A stretch of 57,381 nt of DNA from an uncultured Spirochaetaceae bacterium (GTDB taxonomy: Bacteria; Spirochaetota; Spirochaetia; Sphaerochaetales; Sphaerochaetaceae), in NCBI GenBank assembly GCA_944392975.1, contig CALXYN010000007.1:1-57381 (forward strand), in the 5' to 3' direction. Both the position numbers and the translations under genes were made by a program. The notes beneath the pieces were generated by a model, which saw only the letters and a program-made list of their open reading frames with translations, was not told where the DNA came from and ran no database searches. Positions 1 through 9,230 of this stretch are shown piece by piece (position 1 is the first letter of the stretch; every line of letters begins with the position of its first letter).

Positions 1-223
1 AAAGAATCTGATCGATGGAATCCCATTTTTTCTCACACTCTCCAGCAGGAAGCACAAGGCTAGTAACATTCTTAGGCAAATAATGCATAGTATTGCTGTC
101 CGCAACAAAAAGTGCATTATTCATGATATCTTCTAAACTCTCCCAGATATCATCAATATTCGCGCTGCTATATACATCCGTTATCTGACCACTTTTGAGC
201 GGTACGCTGAAAATCCTTTCCAT
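1..223 (-). CDS. aroB: 3-dehydroquinate synthase, N-terminal part (runs off the window)
   Basis: The minus-strand frame from the ATG at 223 is open to the window edge (74 codons). It ends in a stretch containing LVLPAGE, the conserved part of the NAD-binding domain of 3-dehydroquinate synthase, the second enzyme of the shikimate pathway (DAHP to 3-dehydroquinate). The N-terminal part is poorly conserved, as expected for this family. A -10-like TATTAT lies at 230-235, leaving exactly 6 nt before the ATG, so the mRNA may be leaderless. A GGTGG-like stretch upstream sits too far away for a normal ribosome site. It diverges from the cysteine desulfurase gene. Only the first fifth or so of the protein is visible. 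Confidence 0.75.
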   Translation of the reverse strand, partial: MERIFSVPLKSGQITDVYSSANIDDIWESLEDIMNNALFVADSNTMHYLPKNVTSLVLPAGECEKKWDSIDQIL

Positions 224-278
224 ACCATGATAATACCCACCTTGCAAAACAAGGTGAATATCTATCTAATCTATTGCC
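224..278. promoter_or_regulatory. divergent promoter region with a 7-bp hairpin
   Basis: This 55-bp gap serves both aroB (minus) and the cysteine desulfurase operon (plus). On the minus strand TATTAT (230-235) is 6 nt from the aroB ATG. On the plus strand TAATCT (267-272) is 6 nt from the ATG at 279. A perfect inverted repeat, CACCTTG (238-244) and CAAGGTG (250-256) with a 5-nt loop, lies between the two -10 elements and could be an operator. Assignments are by eye. Confidence 0.4.
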
Positions 279-1406
279 ATGGATCTCTATTTTGATAATG
301 CAGCAACCACAAAAATCTCAGAAAGAGCACTTTCAGCTTATACAGAAACAGCTAGAACGGTCTGGGCGAACCCATCATCCGTACATAAACCAGGACTGGA
401 AGCAAAAAGAAAGCTTGAAGAGGAAAGAACAAAATGTGCCGCTCTCTTAGGAATCAAGAGCGAACAGCTTTTCTTCACTTCAGGAGCTACAGAATCAATC
501 GCAGCAGTATTTTCCTCCCTTCTTTTCACTACTCCTAGGAAAATCATCATATCGAAAATAGAACATGAAGCGCTTGCTTCATGGCTTACCATCCTCAAGC
601 AATATGGATGGAAAACCACAGAACTGAAAGCGAAAAATGGTTTTGTTTCTCCTGCTGAACTGGAGAAAGAACTGACACCGGACACAAAGATGGTAGCTGT
701 AATGGCTGTAAACAATGTCACAGGGGCAATCCAGCCAATAAAAGAGCTCGTCTCAATTGCCCGGGAATATGAGAAAACATCAAAAAGAAAGATATTCTTC
801 TTTTCTGATTCTGTTCAGGCACTTGGAAAAATACCATACAACATGACAGAGCTAGGAATTGATGGAGCGTCGTTTTCCGGCCATAAAATAAATGGCCCAA
901 GAGGTATTGGCATGCTGTATCTTAAAAATCCGTCATCATTCAGACCCCTTGCTCCAGCGGGAGGACAGGAGAAAGGAAAACGCGGAGGAACAGAGAATCT
1001 TCCAGCAATCTCGGCACTTAGAGTGGCCATTGAAGAATGGATGGACGGACAGGAAGAGAAAAACCAGAGAGTACAGAGAATGAAGGAAAGTATTATCGCC
1101 GCAATAAAGGAAACAGGGTTTGAAATCCTCTCTCCAGAAAAATCTTCTCCGTATATAATCTCATTTTCCTCTTCCCTTCCATCAGAAGTTTATACAAGAA
1201 TACTCTCTGATAAAGGCGTATATGTATCTTCGGGATCTGCCTGCTCTAACAATGCCAAAGGTGAAGGAGAGAAAATACTTCTTGGTATGGGCATAAGACC
1301 GGAGAAAGCAAGGAATGCTGTCCGTATCTCTCTTTCCAACAGTACTACGGAAGAAGAAACAGAGGCACTCATAAAAATCATCAAGGAGACAGGAAATGGC
1401 AAGTAA
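279..1406 (+). CDS. cysteine desulfurase (IscS/NifS family, ThiI partner type)
   Basis: PLP enzyme of 375 aa that moves sulfur from L-cysteine to its own cysteine as a persulfide. Visible features are the N-terminal DNAATT, His96 in the KIEHEA segment, the D177/Q180 pocket (SDSVQ), the PLP lysine Lys203 in SGHK, and the active-site loop SSGSACS with Cys322. The loop is extended with NNAKGEGEK. The 3' end overlaps thiI by 11 nt, which implies translational coupling, so its main job is probably to feed sulfur to ThiI for tRNA 4-thiouridine. A general Fe-S cluster role cannot be excluded. No Shine-Dalgarno site precedes the ATG; TAATCT lies 6 nt upstream. Confidence 0.93.
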   Translation: MDLYFDNAATTKISERALSAYTETARTVWANPSSVHKPGLEAKRKLEEERTKCAALLGIKSEQLFFTSGATESIAAVFSSLLFTTPRKIIISKIEHEALASWLTILKQYGWKTTELKAKNGFVSPAELEKELTPDTKMVAVMAVNNVTGAIQPIKELVSIAREYEKTSKRKIFFFSDSVQALGKIPYNMTELGIDGASFSGHKINGPRGIGMLYLKNPSSFRPLAPAGGQEKGKRGGTENLPAISALRVAIEEWMDGQEEKNQRVQRMKESIIAAIKETGFEILSPEKSSPYIISFSSSLPSEVYTRILSDKGVYVSSGSACSNNAKGEGEKILLGMGIRPEKARNAVRISLSNSTTEEETEALIKIIKETGNGK

Positions 1407-2592
1407 GCTTTATCTTATAAAAGAAGGAGAGATTTCCCTCAAAGGAGGCAACAGAAATCTTTTCGAGAAGCAGCTTAGACACAACATCAAGAACAAGATA
1501 AGACCTTATCATTCTGATATCACAAAGCAGAAAGGAAGGCTCTATGCGCGCTTTGCAGAGGATGTTCCAGAAGAGCTGATAGAAAAAGCTCTGAAAACAA
1601 CACCGGGAATCACCGGTTTTGCAAGAGCCCACAGAGCGGAAAAAAGCATTGAGGGAATCATTGCCAAAGCAAAAGAAATACTTCCTTCATCATCTTTCAA
1701 AAACGGAGAAAGCTTCCGTGTGACTGTAAAGAGAGAGGATAAGGCCTTTCCTTTGAATTCACATGACACGGCCTGTGAACTTGCAGATGCTGTATTCTCA
1801 CTCTTTCCAGACATGACTGTAGACCTTAAGCATCCTGACCATATTCTTACCTGCGAGATAAGAAATGATGTCTATCTTTATACAGGTGAAGAAAAAGGTG
1901 AAGGAGGTCTTCCATATGCCACGGCAGGAAAAGGCATGCTGCTGCTTTCAGGTGGTATTGATAGCCCTGTTGCAGGATATATGATGGCAAAACGTGGCAT
2001 GAAGCTTGATGCGATTTATTTTCATGCTTATCCATATACTTCTGAGATGGCCCTCGAAAAGGTCAAAAAGCTAGCTTCAATCATTGCACCATATCTTGGA
2101 GGCCTGAGACTTTTCGTCGTGCCATTCACTGACGGACAGATCCACATACGTGACAATGGTTATGAAGAAGAAGCAACGCTGATGTTCCGTGCTGCTATGA
2201 TGCAGACAGCAACAAGAATTGCAAAGGAAAACGGTGGAATTTCAATCGTCACCGGAGAAGCCCTGTCGCAGGTTGCCTCACAGACACTGGATGCGATGAG
2301 CTTTACTGACAGCATGACTGATCTACTCGTTCTGAGACCTCTTGTAGGCATGGACAAGGAAGAGATCATAGAGAAGGCAATCAGTATCGGATCATATGAG
2401 ACATCTATTCTTCCATATGAGGACTGCTGTGTTGTGTTCTCCCCAAAACACCCTGTGACAAGACCTGTAAAAGAAGTTGCTAGGCGACACTTTGAGGAAC
2501 TGAACATGGCCTCAATCATAGATGAGGCTGTGAGAAATACTGCGGTATATGCTTTTGACCCGATGGGAAAGGAAATCAGAGATGAGCATTAA
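1396..2592 (+). CDS. thiI: tRNA 4-thiouridine synthase ThiI
   Basis: A 398-aa protein with an N-terminal ferredoxin-like/THUMP region (about residues 1-165), the GLPYATAGKG linker, and a PP-loop adenylation motif SGGIDS at 185-190. It adenylates U8 of tRNA and replaces the oxygen with sulfur. The C-terminal rhodanese domain of enterobacterial ThiI is absent, as in the shorter Bacillus-type enzymes (about 400 aa); a CC pair occurs near the C-terminus (YEDCCVVFSP). The start overlaps the cysteine desulfurase gene by 11 nt and the stop overlaps the next ATG, so three genes form one operon. A role in thiamine thiazole synthesis is possible but not shown. Confidence 0.93.
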   Translation: MASKLYLIKEGEISLKGGNRNLFEKQLRHNIKNKIRPYHSDITKQKGRLYARFAEDVPEELIEKALKTTPGITGFARAHRAEKSIEGIIAKAKEILPSSSFKNGESFRVTVKREDKAFPLNSHDTACELADAVFSLFPDMTVDLKHPDHILTCEIRNDVYLYTGEEKGEGGLPYATAGKGMLLLSGGIDSPVAGYMMAKRGMKLDAIYFHAYPYTSEMALEKVKKLASIIAPYLGGLRLFVVPFTDGQIHIRDNGYEEEATLMFRAAMMQTATRIAKENGGISIVTGEALSQVASQTLDAMSFTDSMTDLLVLRPLVGMDKEEIIEKAISIGSYETSILPYEDCCVVFSPKHPVTRPVKEVARRHFEELNMASIIDEAVRNTAVYAFDPMGKEIRDEH

Positions 2593-3664
2593 GGGCTTTT
2601 TGAAAGCACATCTTCTTCCTGTCGTATCGCTAATTCTGATGCTGCTCTCCTTCTTTGTATCAGTACCCACTGGAGAGATGATAGTTTCACTGCAATGGAA
2701 CGGCATTGCAATGGTAGCAGTAATGACAATGGTTGTTGCCGGCTTAAAGAAGGAACGCGTCGTAGAAGGAATTGGCAAGGCCGTTGATGCATTTTCCCAT
2801 ACAGCTTCACTTCTTGCATTCTTTGCAGCTTTTGCATTTATTCTCTCTCCTTTCATAACATCGCTTTTTGCTGTTATTGCAATTCTTCCGATTGCCATCA
2901 GTATTCTGAAGGAAAAGGAAAGAGAGGAACTGACAAGTTCATTTGCAGCAGTCATAACCCTTGCTGCAATTGCTGGAGGAACAGTTTTTCCAGGTGGCAG
3001 CCATCACAATATGGTTCTGCATACAGCACTTGGAGAAACTTCATTTCTTGATACGACACTGCCATATTTCATTGCTTCAATCCCAGTTGTGATCTTGTCA
3101 ATTCCCATTCTACTCGGGAAAAGGATAACGGAGAAAACATACATAAAAGATGAAGAAAGAGAAGTTGTACAAGGAAACAAGGGCATGAGAATGCTCTATG
3201 TATGTTTTGCTTTTATAGCCTTTCTGACATCGTTCTCTCTTTTTAAATGGGTAGACATTGTCATATTCACAATTGCAATATTACTGGTTTTCGACAAAGA
3301 AGTATTTCTGAAAGCAGACTATTCCTTCCTGCTTTCAACAATCTTCCTTCTCATTGCAGGAAAATGTCTTTCCCCAATCCTTAATGAGCTTATAGCAACA
3401 GGTGAAATGTGGAAATCAATCGTATTGACTGAACTTGTCGGAGGGCTACCAGTTTCGGCACTTCTAACATCTACAGGCATAAATCAGAGGATTCTCTTAC
3501 AAAGTGTAAATATTGGCTCAGTTGGAACACTGCTATCTCTTCCAGCTCTTACTGCTTTGAAAATCGTAAGAAAAGAACACAGAAAAGCTTTTGCTGTTAA
3601 ATACAGCATCATTTCCGTACTTCTTCTTGCTGTATTCATTATTGTCTCTGTTTTCATAAATTAA
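2582..3664 (+). CDS. polytopic membrane protein, ArsB/NhaD-like permease (tentative)
   Basis: About 360 aa and almost entirely hydrophobic, with roughly 10-11 predicted membrane spans. I chose the ATG at 2582 because an AAAGGAA ribosome site precedes it and it overlaps the thiI stop codon; an upstream start at 2549 would lie deep inside thiI. Two halves show the re-entrant-loop style of the ion transporter superfamily: GGSHHNM in the first half, and LLQSVNIGSVGTLLS in the second, which resembles the VNIGGxGT motif of ArsB/NhaD/SLC13-type permeases. The substrate is unknown. Its place in a sulfur-transfer operon could hint at a sulfur-related anion, but that is inference only. Confidence 0.6.
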   Translation: MSIKGFLKAHLLPVVSLILMLLSFFVSVPTGEMIVSLQWNGIAMVAVMTMVVAGLKKERVVEGIGKAVDAFSHTASLLAFFAAFAFILSPFITSLFAVIAILPIAISILKEKEREELTSSFAAVITLAAIAGGTVFPGGSHHNMVLHTALGETSFLDTTLPYFIASIPVVILSIPILLGKRITEKTYIKDEEREVVQGNKGMRMLYVCFAFIAFLTSFSLFKWVDIVIFTIAILLVFDKEVFLKADYSFLLSTIFLLIAGKCLSPILNELIATGEMWKSIVLTELVGGLPVSALLTSTGINQRILLQSVNIGSVGTLLSLPALTALKIVRKEHRKAFAVKYSIISVLLLAVFIIVSVFIN

Positions 3665-3910
3665 CGAAACGCAGGCTTCATCAAGAGGTCTGCGTTCTGC
3701 AAATCAAATTGTGTATACTTTTTGCGATAACCACCTTTTTTAAACAAACAAAAGCAATATGAAATGATTTCGACTACAAAATTCTAATAAAATACCAGGC
3801 AAACCTGTCATAGATAAATCGATTAAATCATGCAGGAATCCATTACAACAAAGAGAAATAAGAGAAAAGCACTTGCTCATTATCTCGTTTTTCTATAATT
3901 TCTTACTGTT
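3665..3910 (+). promoter_or_regulatory. intergenic: weak terminator hairpin, then promoter for the activator gene
   Basis: AACGCAG (3668-3674) and CTGCGTT (3690-3696) form a stem just after the permease stop, without a strong U-tract. Farther down, TTGCTC (3873-3878) and TATAAT (3894-3899), spaced 15 nt, form a plausible sigma-70 promoter. The -10 ends only 11 nt before the ATG at 3911, leaving a leader of about 5 nt and no Shine-Dalgarno site. Nothing else recognisable lies in the A/T-rich middle. Confidence 0.45.
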
Positions 3911-6841
3911 ATGCTAAAAGTCGGTATCGATGTTGGTTCAACCACTATGAAGGCTGTGGCACTAAGGGAGGATAACACCCTCGTCTACAGTGATTACCAG
4001 CGCCATCGTTCCCAGATTATAGAAAAAGGAAGAGAAATGCTTTCCAAAATGATGGAAAGCATTGGGGATGAAGAAGTTACAATTTCATTATCAGGGTCTG
4101 CAGGCATGGGTCTTGCGGAAGCCGCTTCTATTCCGTTTGTTCAGGAAGTCTATGCAACAAGAACAGCTGCAAAGACATTCATTCCGGAAACAGACACAAT
4201 CATTGAACTCGGTGGAGAAGACGCCAAAATCCTCTTTTTGAAACATGGTCTTGAAGTGAGGATGAACGGTACATGCGCAGGCGGTACTGGAGCTTTCATT
4301 GATCAGATGGCAACGCTACTAGGCATTGGCATGGAAGACATGAACGAGCTGAGTGAGAAATCAACGGAAATCTATACGATTGCCTCCCGTTGCGGTGTAT
4401 TCGCGAAGTCTGACATTCAACCACTGATCAACCAAGGTGCGAAAACAGAGGATATCGCTTCATCCATTCTTGTTGCTGTTGTCAATCAGACAATTGCAGG
4501 TCTTGCCCAAGGAAGAAAGATTGAAGGAAATGTGGTATATCTTGGAGGACCTCTCACATTCATACCACGTCTCAGGTACTTCTTCGATGAAGCTATAAAG
4601 ACAAAGGGAATCTGCCCTGAAAATTCTCTTTATTATGTGGCAATGGGATCAGCCCTTTCTCCAGGTGGAAAGGTCATGAAAGTTTCCGATGTCATCAAAG
4701 CGCTCGAAAGCTACAGAGGAAAATCAAGCTTCATAAAACTTGAACCCCTTTTTAAATCAAAAGAAGAGTATGAGGAATTCAAAGCTCGCCATGCAAAGGC
4801 TTCGGTACCTGTAAGGGATCCACGTACTTATTCCGGAAGAGCATACCTTGGAATCGATGCGGGTTCTACTACAATCAAGACCTGCCTTCTTGCGGAAAAC
4901 GGGGACTTGCTGCTTTCAAGATACAGTCCAAATAATGGCAATCCCGTACAGGCAATACACTCCTTCCTTTCATCTCTCTATGAGGAATTCCCAGACATCA
5001 CGATAGCTTCATCCGCTTCTACCGGATATGGAGAGGATCTGATGAAGTCCGCATTCTCTCTCGATTATTCGCTTGTAGAGACAGAGGCACACTTCATCGG
5101 AGCGCAGCACTTCATGCACGATGTGGATTTCATCATCGATATCGGAGGACAGGACATTAAATGCTTCCGCATTCGTGATGGTGTCATTGACGATATATTC
5201 CTTAACGAGGCATGTTCATCCGGATGTGGCTCATTCCTGCAGACATTTGCAAACGCGCTTGGCAAATCTGCTGAAGAATTTGCAAAGCTTGCAATCACAG
5301 CAGAATCTCCGGTAGACCTCGGCTCAAGATGTACAGTCTTCATGAATTCATCTGTAAAACAGGCTCAGAAAGATGGTGCCTCTGTCAATGATATCTCGGC
5401 AGGACTTGCAATCAGTGTTGTCAAGAATGCCCTGTATAAAGTCATCAGAACATCCAATCCAGAAGAACTTGGAAAGAGAATCGTCGTTCAGGGTGGAACC
5501 TTCCTCAACGATGCTGTGTTAAGAGCGTTTGAAAAGGAACTTGATCTTGAAGTTGTCAGGCCACAGATTGCAGGCCTCATGGGTGCTTATGGAGCGGCTC
5601 TGTATTCTCAGATTATGGCTAAACGTAATGATTTGAGAATCTCAAGCATAGTCAAGAAAGAAGAACTCGATGCCCTCACCCATACTGTAAAGAACATAAG
5701 GTGCGGAGGGTGTACAAACCACTGTCTGCTTACAATCAATTCATTTGGTTCAAAGAGACGCCTTATTTCTGGAAACAGATGCGAACGCCCTATCACAGGC
5801 AAAGCTCCGGCTTCAGAGGATATCTACAATCTCTATGCCTATAAGCAAGAACTTCTGGAAGGTTACAGACAACGGAAAGAAGGAACAAAAGGAACACTGG
5901 GCCTTCCACTTGCGTTGGGAATCTATGAGTTGTTGCCTTTCTATGTGACACTATTCCAGAGTCTTGGATATGACACTGTAGTATCCCCGTTCTCATCGAG
6001 GAATCTGTATATTCATGGACAGGCTTCAATCCCATCAGACACCGTGTGTTTCCCGGCAAAGCTTATGCATGGACATGTACAGTATCTGGTTGACCAGAAG
6101 GTCGACAGGATCTTCATTCCATGTTCAAGCTACAACATCGATGAAAGGAAGGGAAACAACCACTTCAACTGTCCTGTAGTCGCATATTATGGAGAAGTTA
6201 TCAAGGGAAATCAGGATCTGGAGGGTATTCCTCTTACGCTTGGCTATCTCTCCCTTGAGCACAAAGGACACCTCGCAAAACGTATTGCTGAACTTTTTGA
6301 TGTGAAAAAGCACGATGCTGTGAAAGCTGTCGATAAGGCCTTTGCGGAACTTGAATCCTACAGAAAAAAAATCACTGAAAAAGGAGAGGAAATCATAAAG
6401 CTGTCCAGAGCGGAGAAGCGTCCTATCATCGTGCTTGCAGGAAGGCCATACCATACAGATCCGGAAATCAATCATGGAATTGACCGCATGATTGTCCAGC
6501 TTGGAGCATCCGTAATAACAGAAGATTCGATTGCTCCGCTTACGGATAAAGGAAACTATGGCGTCCTCAATCAGTGGACATACCATGCGAGAATGTACGA
6601 TGCTGCCCGTTACGTAAGAAACGAAAAGGATATGAATCTTGTTCAGCTTGTCTCATTCGGCTGTGGTCTGGATGCAGTCACAACTGATGAGGTGAAGGAT
6701 GTCCTGAGAGAAAAAGACAAGATATACACACAGATAAAGATTGATGAAATTACAAACCTCGGAGCGGTGAGAATCAGGATGAGAAGCCTCTTTGCTGCTC
6801 TGGAGATGGAAGAAGAGAATGGAGAAAAGAGTATTCACTGA
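3911..6841 (+). CDS. 2-hydroxyacyl-CoA dehydratase activator, duplicated ASKHA ATPase plus DUF2229 region
   Basis: A 976-aa protein related to HgdC-type archerases, which use ATP to inject an electron into 2-hydroxyacyl-CoA or benzoyl-CoA-type enzymes. It holds two ATPase modules, starting with GIDVGSTT (residues 5-12) and GIDAGSTT (314-321). Each keeps the pair of cysteines expected to hold the bridging 4Fe-4S cluster: Cys122/Cys161 and Cys435/Cys474. A further Cys cluster (Cys598, 601, 605, 624) leads into a DUF2229-like C-terminal part. In clostridia this architecture is usually one protein of about 1400 aa that also contains the dehydratase-like part; here that part is the next gene, overlapping by 23 nt. 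The physiological substrate is unknown. Confidence 0.85.
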   Translation: MLKVGIDVGSTTMKAVALREDNTLVYSDYQRHRSQIIEKGREMLSKMMESIGDEEVTISLSGSAGMGLAEAASIPFVQEVYATRTAAKTFIPETDTIIELGGEDAKILFLKHGLEVRMNGTCAGGTGAFIDQMATLLGIGMEDMNELSEKSTEIYTIASRCGVFAKSDIQPLINQGAKTEDIASSILVAVVNQTIAGLAQGRKIEGNVVYLGGPLTFIPRLRYFFDEAIKTKGICPENSLYYVAMGSALSPGGKVMKVSDVIKALESYRGKSSFIKLEPLFKSKEEYEEFKARHAKASVPVRDPRTYSGRAYLGIDAGSTTIKTCLLAENGDLLLSRYSPNNGNPVQAIHSFLSSLYEEFPDITIASSASTGYGEDLMKSAFSLDYSLVETEAHFIGAQHFMHDVDFIIDIGGQDIKCFRIRDGVIDDIFLNEACSSGCGSFLQTFANALGKSAEEFAKLAITAESPVDLGSRCTVFMNSSVKQAQKDGASVNDISAGLAISVVKNALYKVIRTSNPEELGKRIVVQGGTFLNDAVLRAFEKELDLEVVRPQIAGLMGAYGAALYSQIMAKRNDLRISSIVKKEELDALTHTVKNIRCGGCTNHCLLTINSFGSKRRLISGNRCERPITGKAPASEDIYNLYAYKQELLEGYRQRKEGTKGTLGLPLALGIYELLPFYVTLFQSLGYDTVVSPFSSRNLYIHGQASIPSDTVCFPAKLMHGHVQYLVDQKVDRIFIPCSSYNIDERKGNNHFNCPVVAYYGEVIKGNQDLEGIPLTLGYLSLEHKGHLAKRIAELFDVKKHDAVKAVDKAFAELESYRKKITEKGEEIIKLSRAEKRPIIVLAGRPYHTDPEINHGIDRMIVQLGASVITEDSIAPLTDKGNYGVLNQWTYHARMYDAARYVRNEKDMNLVQLVSFGCGLDAVTTDEVKDVLREKDKIYTQIKIDEITNLGAVRIRMRSLFAALEMEEENGEKSIH

Positions 6842-8069
6842 GGAGATGAAGAAGGAAGGCTGGACGATAGTCGTGCCTAATATGTCTCCAATACATTTCA
6901 ATATCATGAAGAGGATTTTCCTCAACCATGGCTTCAATGCCCTGCTTCTTGAGAATTCCTCTCCTTCAGTCATTCAGGAAGGCCTCAAATACGTGCACAA
7001 CGATATGTGTTACCCATGTCTTCTCGTTATCGGACAGATGATAGACGCAATACATCGAGGTCTTGTGGATAAGGATCATGCAGCCCTCATAATCTCTCAG
7101 ACAGGAGGTGGCTGCAGGGCTTCAAATTATTACTTCCTGCTTCTCAAAGCACTCGAAAGAGCTGGACTTGGAAACATTCCTGTAATATCTGCAAACCTTC
7201 AGGGAATGAATTCAAACCCAGGCTTCAAAATCACATTTCCGATGCTTGTCCAGGCTTTCACGGCTCTCGTCTATGGAGACCTCATAATGCTTCTGTCCAA
7301 TCAGACGAAACCATATGAGATCAACAAGGGAGACACCGATGCCATGATAGAAAAATGGACAGCCATACTTGGAGACTGCTATGAGAAAAACAGAGGATAC
7401 TTCTGGGGCAACATGAAAAAGAAGCTCAATCAGATATCCGATGATTTCGCCTCTATTCCTGTAAAGAGGGTTCCACGTGTCAAAGTCGGTGTCGTTGGCG
7501 AAATCTATATGAAGTATTCGCGCCTAGGAAACAGCAATCTGCAAGGACTTCTTGAGGATGAAGGCTGCGAGGTAATGCTGCCACCGATGATGGGCTTTGT
7601 TCTCTATTGTTTCTCAAATGGCATCAAAGACGAGGAATACTATGGCGGAAGAGGAAAATATGCATTCATTATGAAGCATTTCGGCATGCCGATTCTTTCA
7701 ATCGTTGAGAAATGGTCAGATGAGGCTGTGAAGCGTCACAAGGAATTCCACCCCGCCGCCACATTCAAGGAACTTGAGAAATATGGAGAGAGATTCATTG
7801 ATCGTGGATGCAAGATGGGAGAAGGCTGGCTGCTGACAGCAGAGATGGTGGAGCTTATCGAAAAAGGCTATGACAACATAGTATGTACGCAGCCCTTTGG
7901 CTGCCTTCCAAATCATATCTGTGGAAAAGGCATGATAAGACCATTGAAGGAAGCATATCCAGATTCCAACATCGTACCAATCGATTATGATCCTTCAGCA
8001 ACTAAGGTAAATCAGGAAAACAGAATCAAGCTGATGCTTGCAGTTGCAAAAGAAAAGCTTGAAGCGTGA
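6819..8069 (+). CDS. 2-hydroxyacyl-CoA dehydratase D-component-like protein
   Basis: A 416-aa protein of the HgdB/FldC-like family, which binds a 4Fe-4S cluster and receives the electron from the activator. Cysteines at NDMCYPC, GGGCRAS and FGCLPNHICGKG are likely cluster ligands. I prefer the ATG at 6819 (purine-rich GGAAGAAGAG upstream) to a TTG at 6792. It overlaps the preceding activator gene, so the two are co-translated and almost certainly form one complex. The protein corresponds to the C-terminal third of the long single-chain homologues of Firmicutes. No separate alpha subunit is nearby, so the pair may belong to the poorly characterised group whose substrate is not known. Its stop codon abuts the glf stop codon with no gap. 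Confidence 0.8.
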   Translation: MEKRVFTEEMKKEGWTIVVPNMSPIHFNIMKRIFLNHGFNALLLENSSPSVIQEGLKYVHNDMCYPCLLVIGQMIDAIHRGLVDKDHAALIISQTGGGCRASNYYFLLLKALERAGLGNIPVISANLQGMNSNPGFKITFPMLVQAFTALVYGDLIMLLSNQTKPYEINKGDTDAMIEKWTAILGDCYEKNRGYFWGNMKKKLNQISDDFASIPVKRVPRVKVGVVGEIYMKYSRLGNSNLQGLLEDEGCEVMLPPMMGFVLYCFSNGIKDEEYYGGRGKYAFIMKHFGMPILSIVEKWSDEAVKRHKEFHPAATFKELEKYGERFIDRGCKMGEGWLLTAEMVELIEKGYDNIVCTQPFGCLPNHICGKGMIRPLKEAYPDSNIVPIDYDPSATKVNQENRIKLMLAVAKEKLEA

Positions 8070-9170
8070 TCAGAGCACGCTCTGGACTTTGTTCAGAGCG
8101 GCTTTGACTGTCTTGTCCATATCGTAGTATGCATAATCTGCTAAACGACCACCAATAATGAGCTTGCCATCAGCTTCTGCCATTGTCCTGTAAATACCAT
8201 ATAGATCTTTGTTTCTCTTATCATTTACAGGATAAAAAGGCTCTCCTGTCTTTTCATAGTCCACAGGATACTCACGGCTGATCCAGGAGACAGGAGAAGA
8301 AGAATTCTCAAAATGCTTGTGCTCTATTATCCTGGTCCAAGGTGTCTCCTTGTCAGTATAGTTCACTACAGCGTTTCCCTGGAAATTCTCTGTTTCCAGC
8401 CTTTCCTCCTCGAAAATTTCAGAGCGGTATTCAAGCTTTCCTTCTCTATAACCGAAAAGTGAATCTAGGCAACCTGTGTAGAGAACGATATCTGCCATTT
8501 CATCCCAGCGTTCACGCTCTGGAACATAATCTGTATCCAAAAGAATATCAGCACCATCTATAAGTCTTTCCGCAAGTGCTGTATACCCTTCATCTGGAAT
8601 ACCCTGGAATCTGTCGGAGAAATAGTTGTTATCATATGTGAAACGGACTGGAAGCCGTTTGATTATTTCTGGAGGGAGCTTTGTGCAAGGACGTCCCCAT
8701 TGCTTTTCCGTGTACCCTTTTACCAACGTATCATAAATGTCCCGTCCAACAAGGGAAATAGCCTGCTCTTCCAGATTTTCAGGAACTCCTTTAACTTCCT
8801 TTCTCTGCTCCGAGATAATCCTCATAGCCTCCTCCGGTGTCGAGATATCCCACATTCTGGCAAAGGTGTTCATATTGAAAGGCATGTTATAGATATGTCC
8901 ATGAAAATTCGCAATAGGAGAATTTATGAAAGGATGGAAAGGCACAAGACCAGTCACATAGTCCCAGATCTCTTTATCAGAAGTGTGAAAGATATGAGCG
9001 CCATAGCAATGAATCGTGATTCCATCACGTTTCTCAGTATAGATATTCCCGCCAATGTGAGAACGCTTCTCAAGCATCAGAACAGATTTTCCTCTTTTAA
9101 GTGCTTCATGCGCAAAAACATCACCGTAGAGGCCTGTACCGACAATAAGTATATCGTAGTGATTTCTCAT
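8070..9170 (-). CDS. glf: UDP-galactopyranose mutase
   Basis: A 366-aa flavoenzyme that converts UDP-galactopyranose to UDP-galactofuranose for surface glycans. It begins with a Rossmann FAD site (IVGTGLYG then EKRSHIGGN). Family segments include GAHIFHT, YNMPFNM, GYTEKQWG, TYDNNYFSDRFQGIP, YTGCLDSLFGY and a C-terminal GGRLADYAYYDMD, which carries the substrate-facing Arg and Asp. Length matches the bacterial family. It is a single-gene unit between a terminator and the convergent dehydratase gene. AGGAG precedes the ATG and TATAAT (9183-9188) lies just upstream, so the leader is very short. No other galactofuranose gene is in the window. Confidence 0.93.
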   Translation of the reverse strand: MRNHYDILIVGTGLYGDVFAHEALKRGKSVLMLEKRSHIGGNIYTEKRDGITIHCYGAHIFHTSDKEIWDYVTGLVPFHPFINSPIANFHGHIYNMPFNMNTFARMWDISTPEEAMRIISEQRKEVKGVPENLEEQAISLVGRDIYDTLVKGYTEKQWGRPCTKLPPEIIKRLPVRFTYDNNYFSDRFQGIPDEGYTALAERLIDGADILLDTDYVPERERWDEMADIVLYTGCLDSLFGYREGKLEYRSEIFEEERLETENFQGNAVVNYTDKETPWTRIIEHKHFENSSSPVSWISREYPVDYEKTGEPFYPVNDKRNKDLYGIYRTMAEADGKLIIGGRLADYAYYDMDKTVKAALNKVQSVL

Positions 9171-9204
9171 AGCTCCTAAGTATTATACACAATTGCGGGG
9201 AACA

Positions 9205-9229
9205 AAGAATCCTCCCGAAGGAGGACTCC
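9205..9229 (-). terminator. rho-independent terminator after trpS
   Basis: On the minus strand a GTCCTCC/GGAGGAT stem with a stable UUCG loop is followed by a T-rich tail. It lies directly after the trpS stop codon and just before the glf promoter. Confidence 0.75.
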
Positions 9230-9230
9230 A

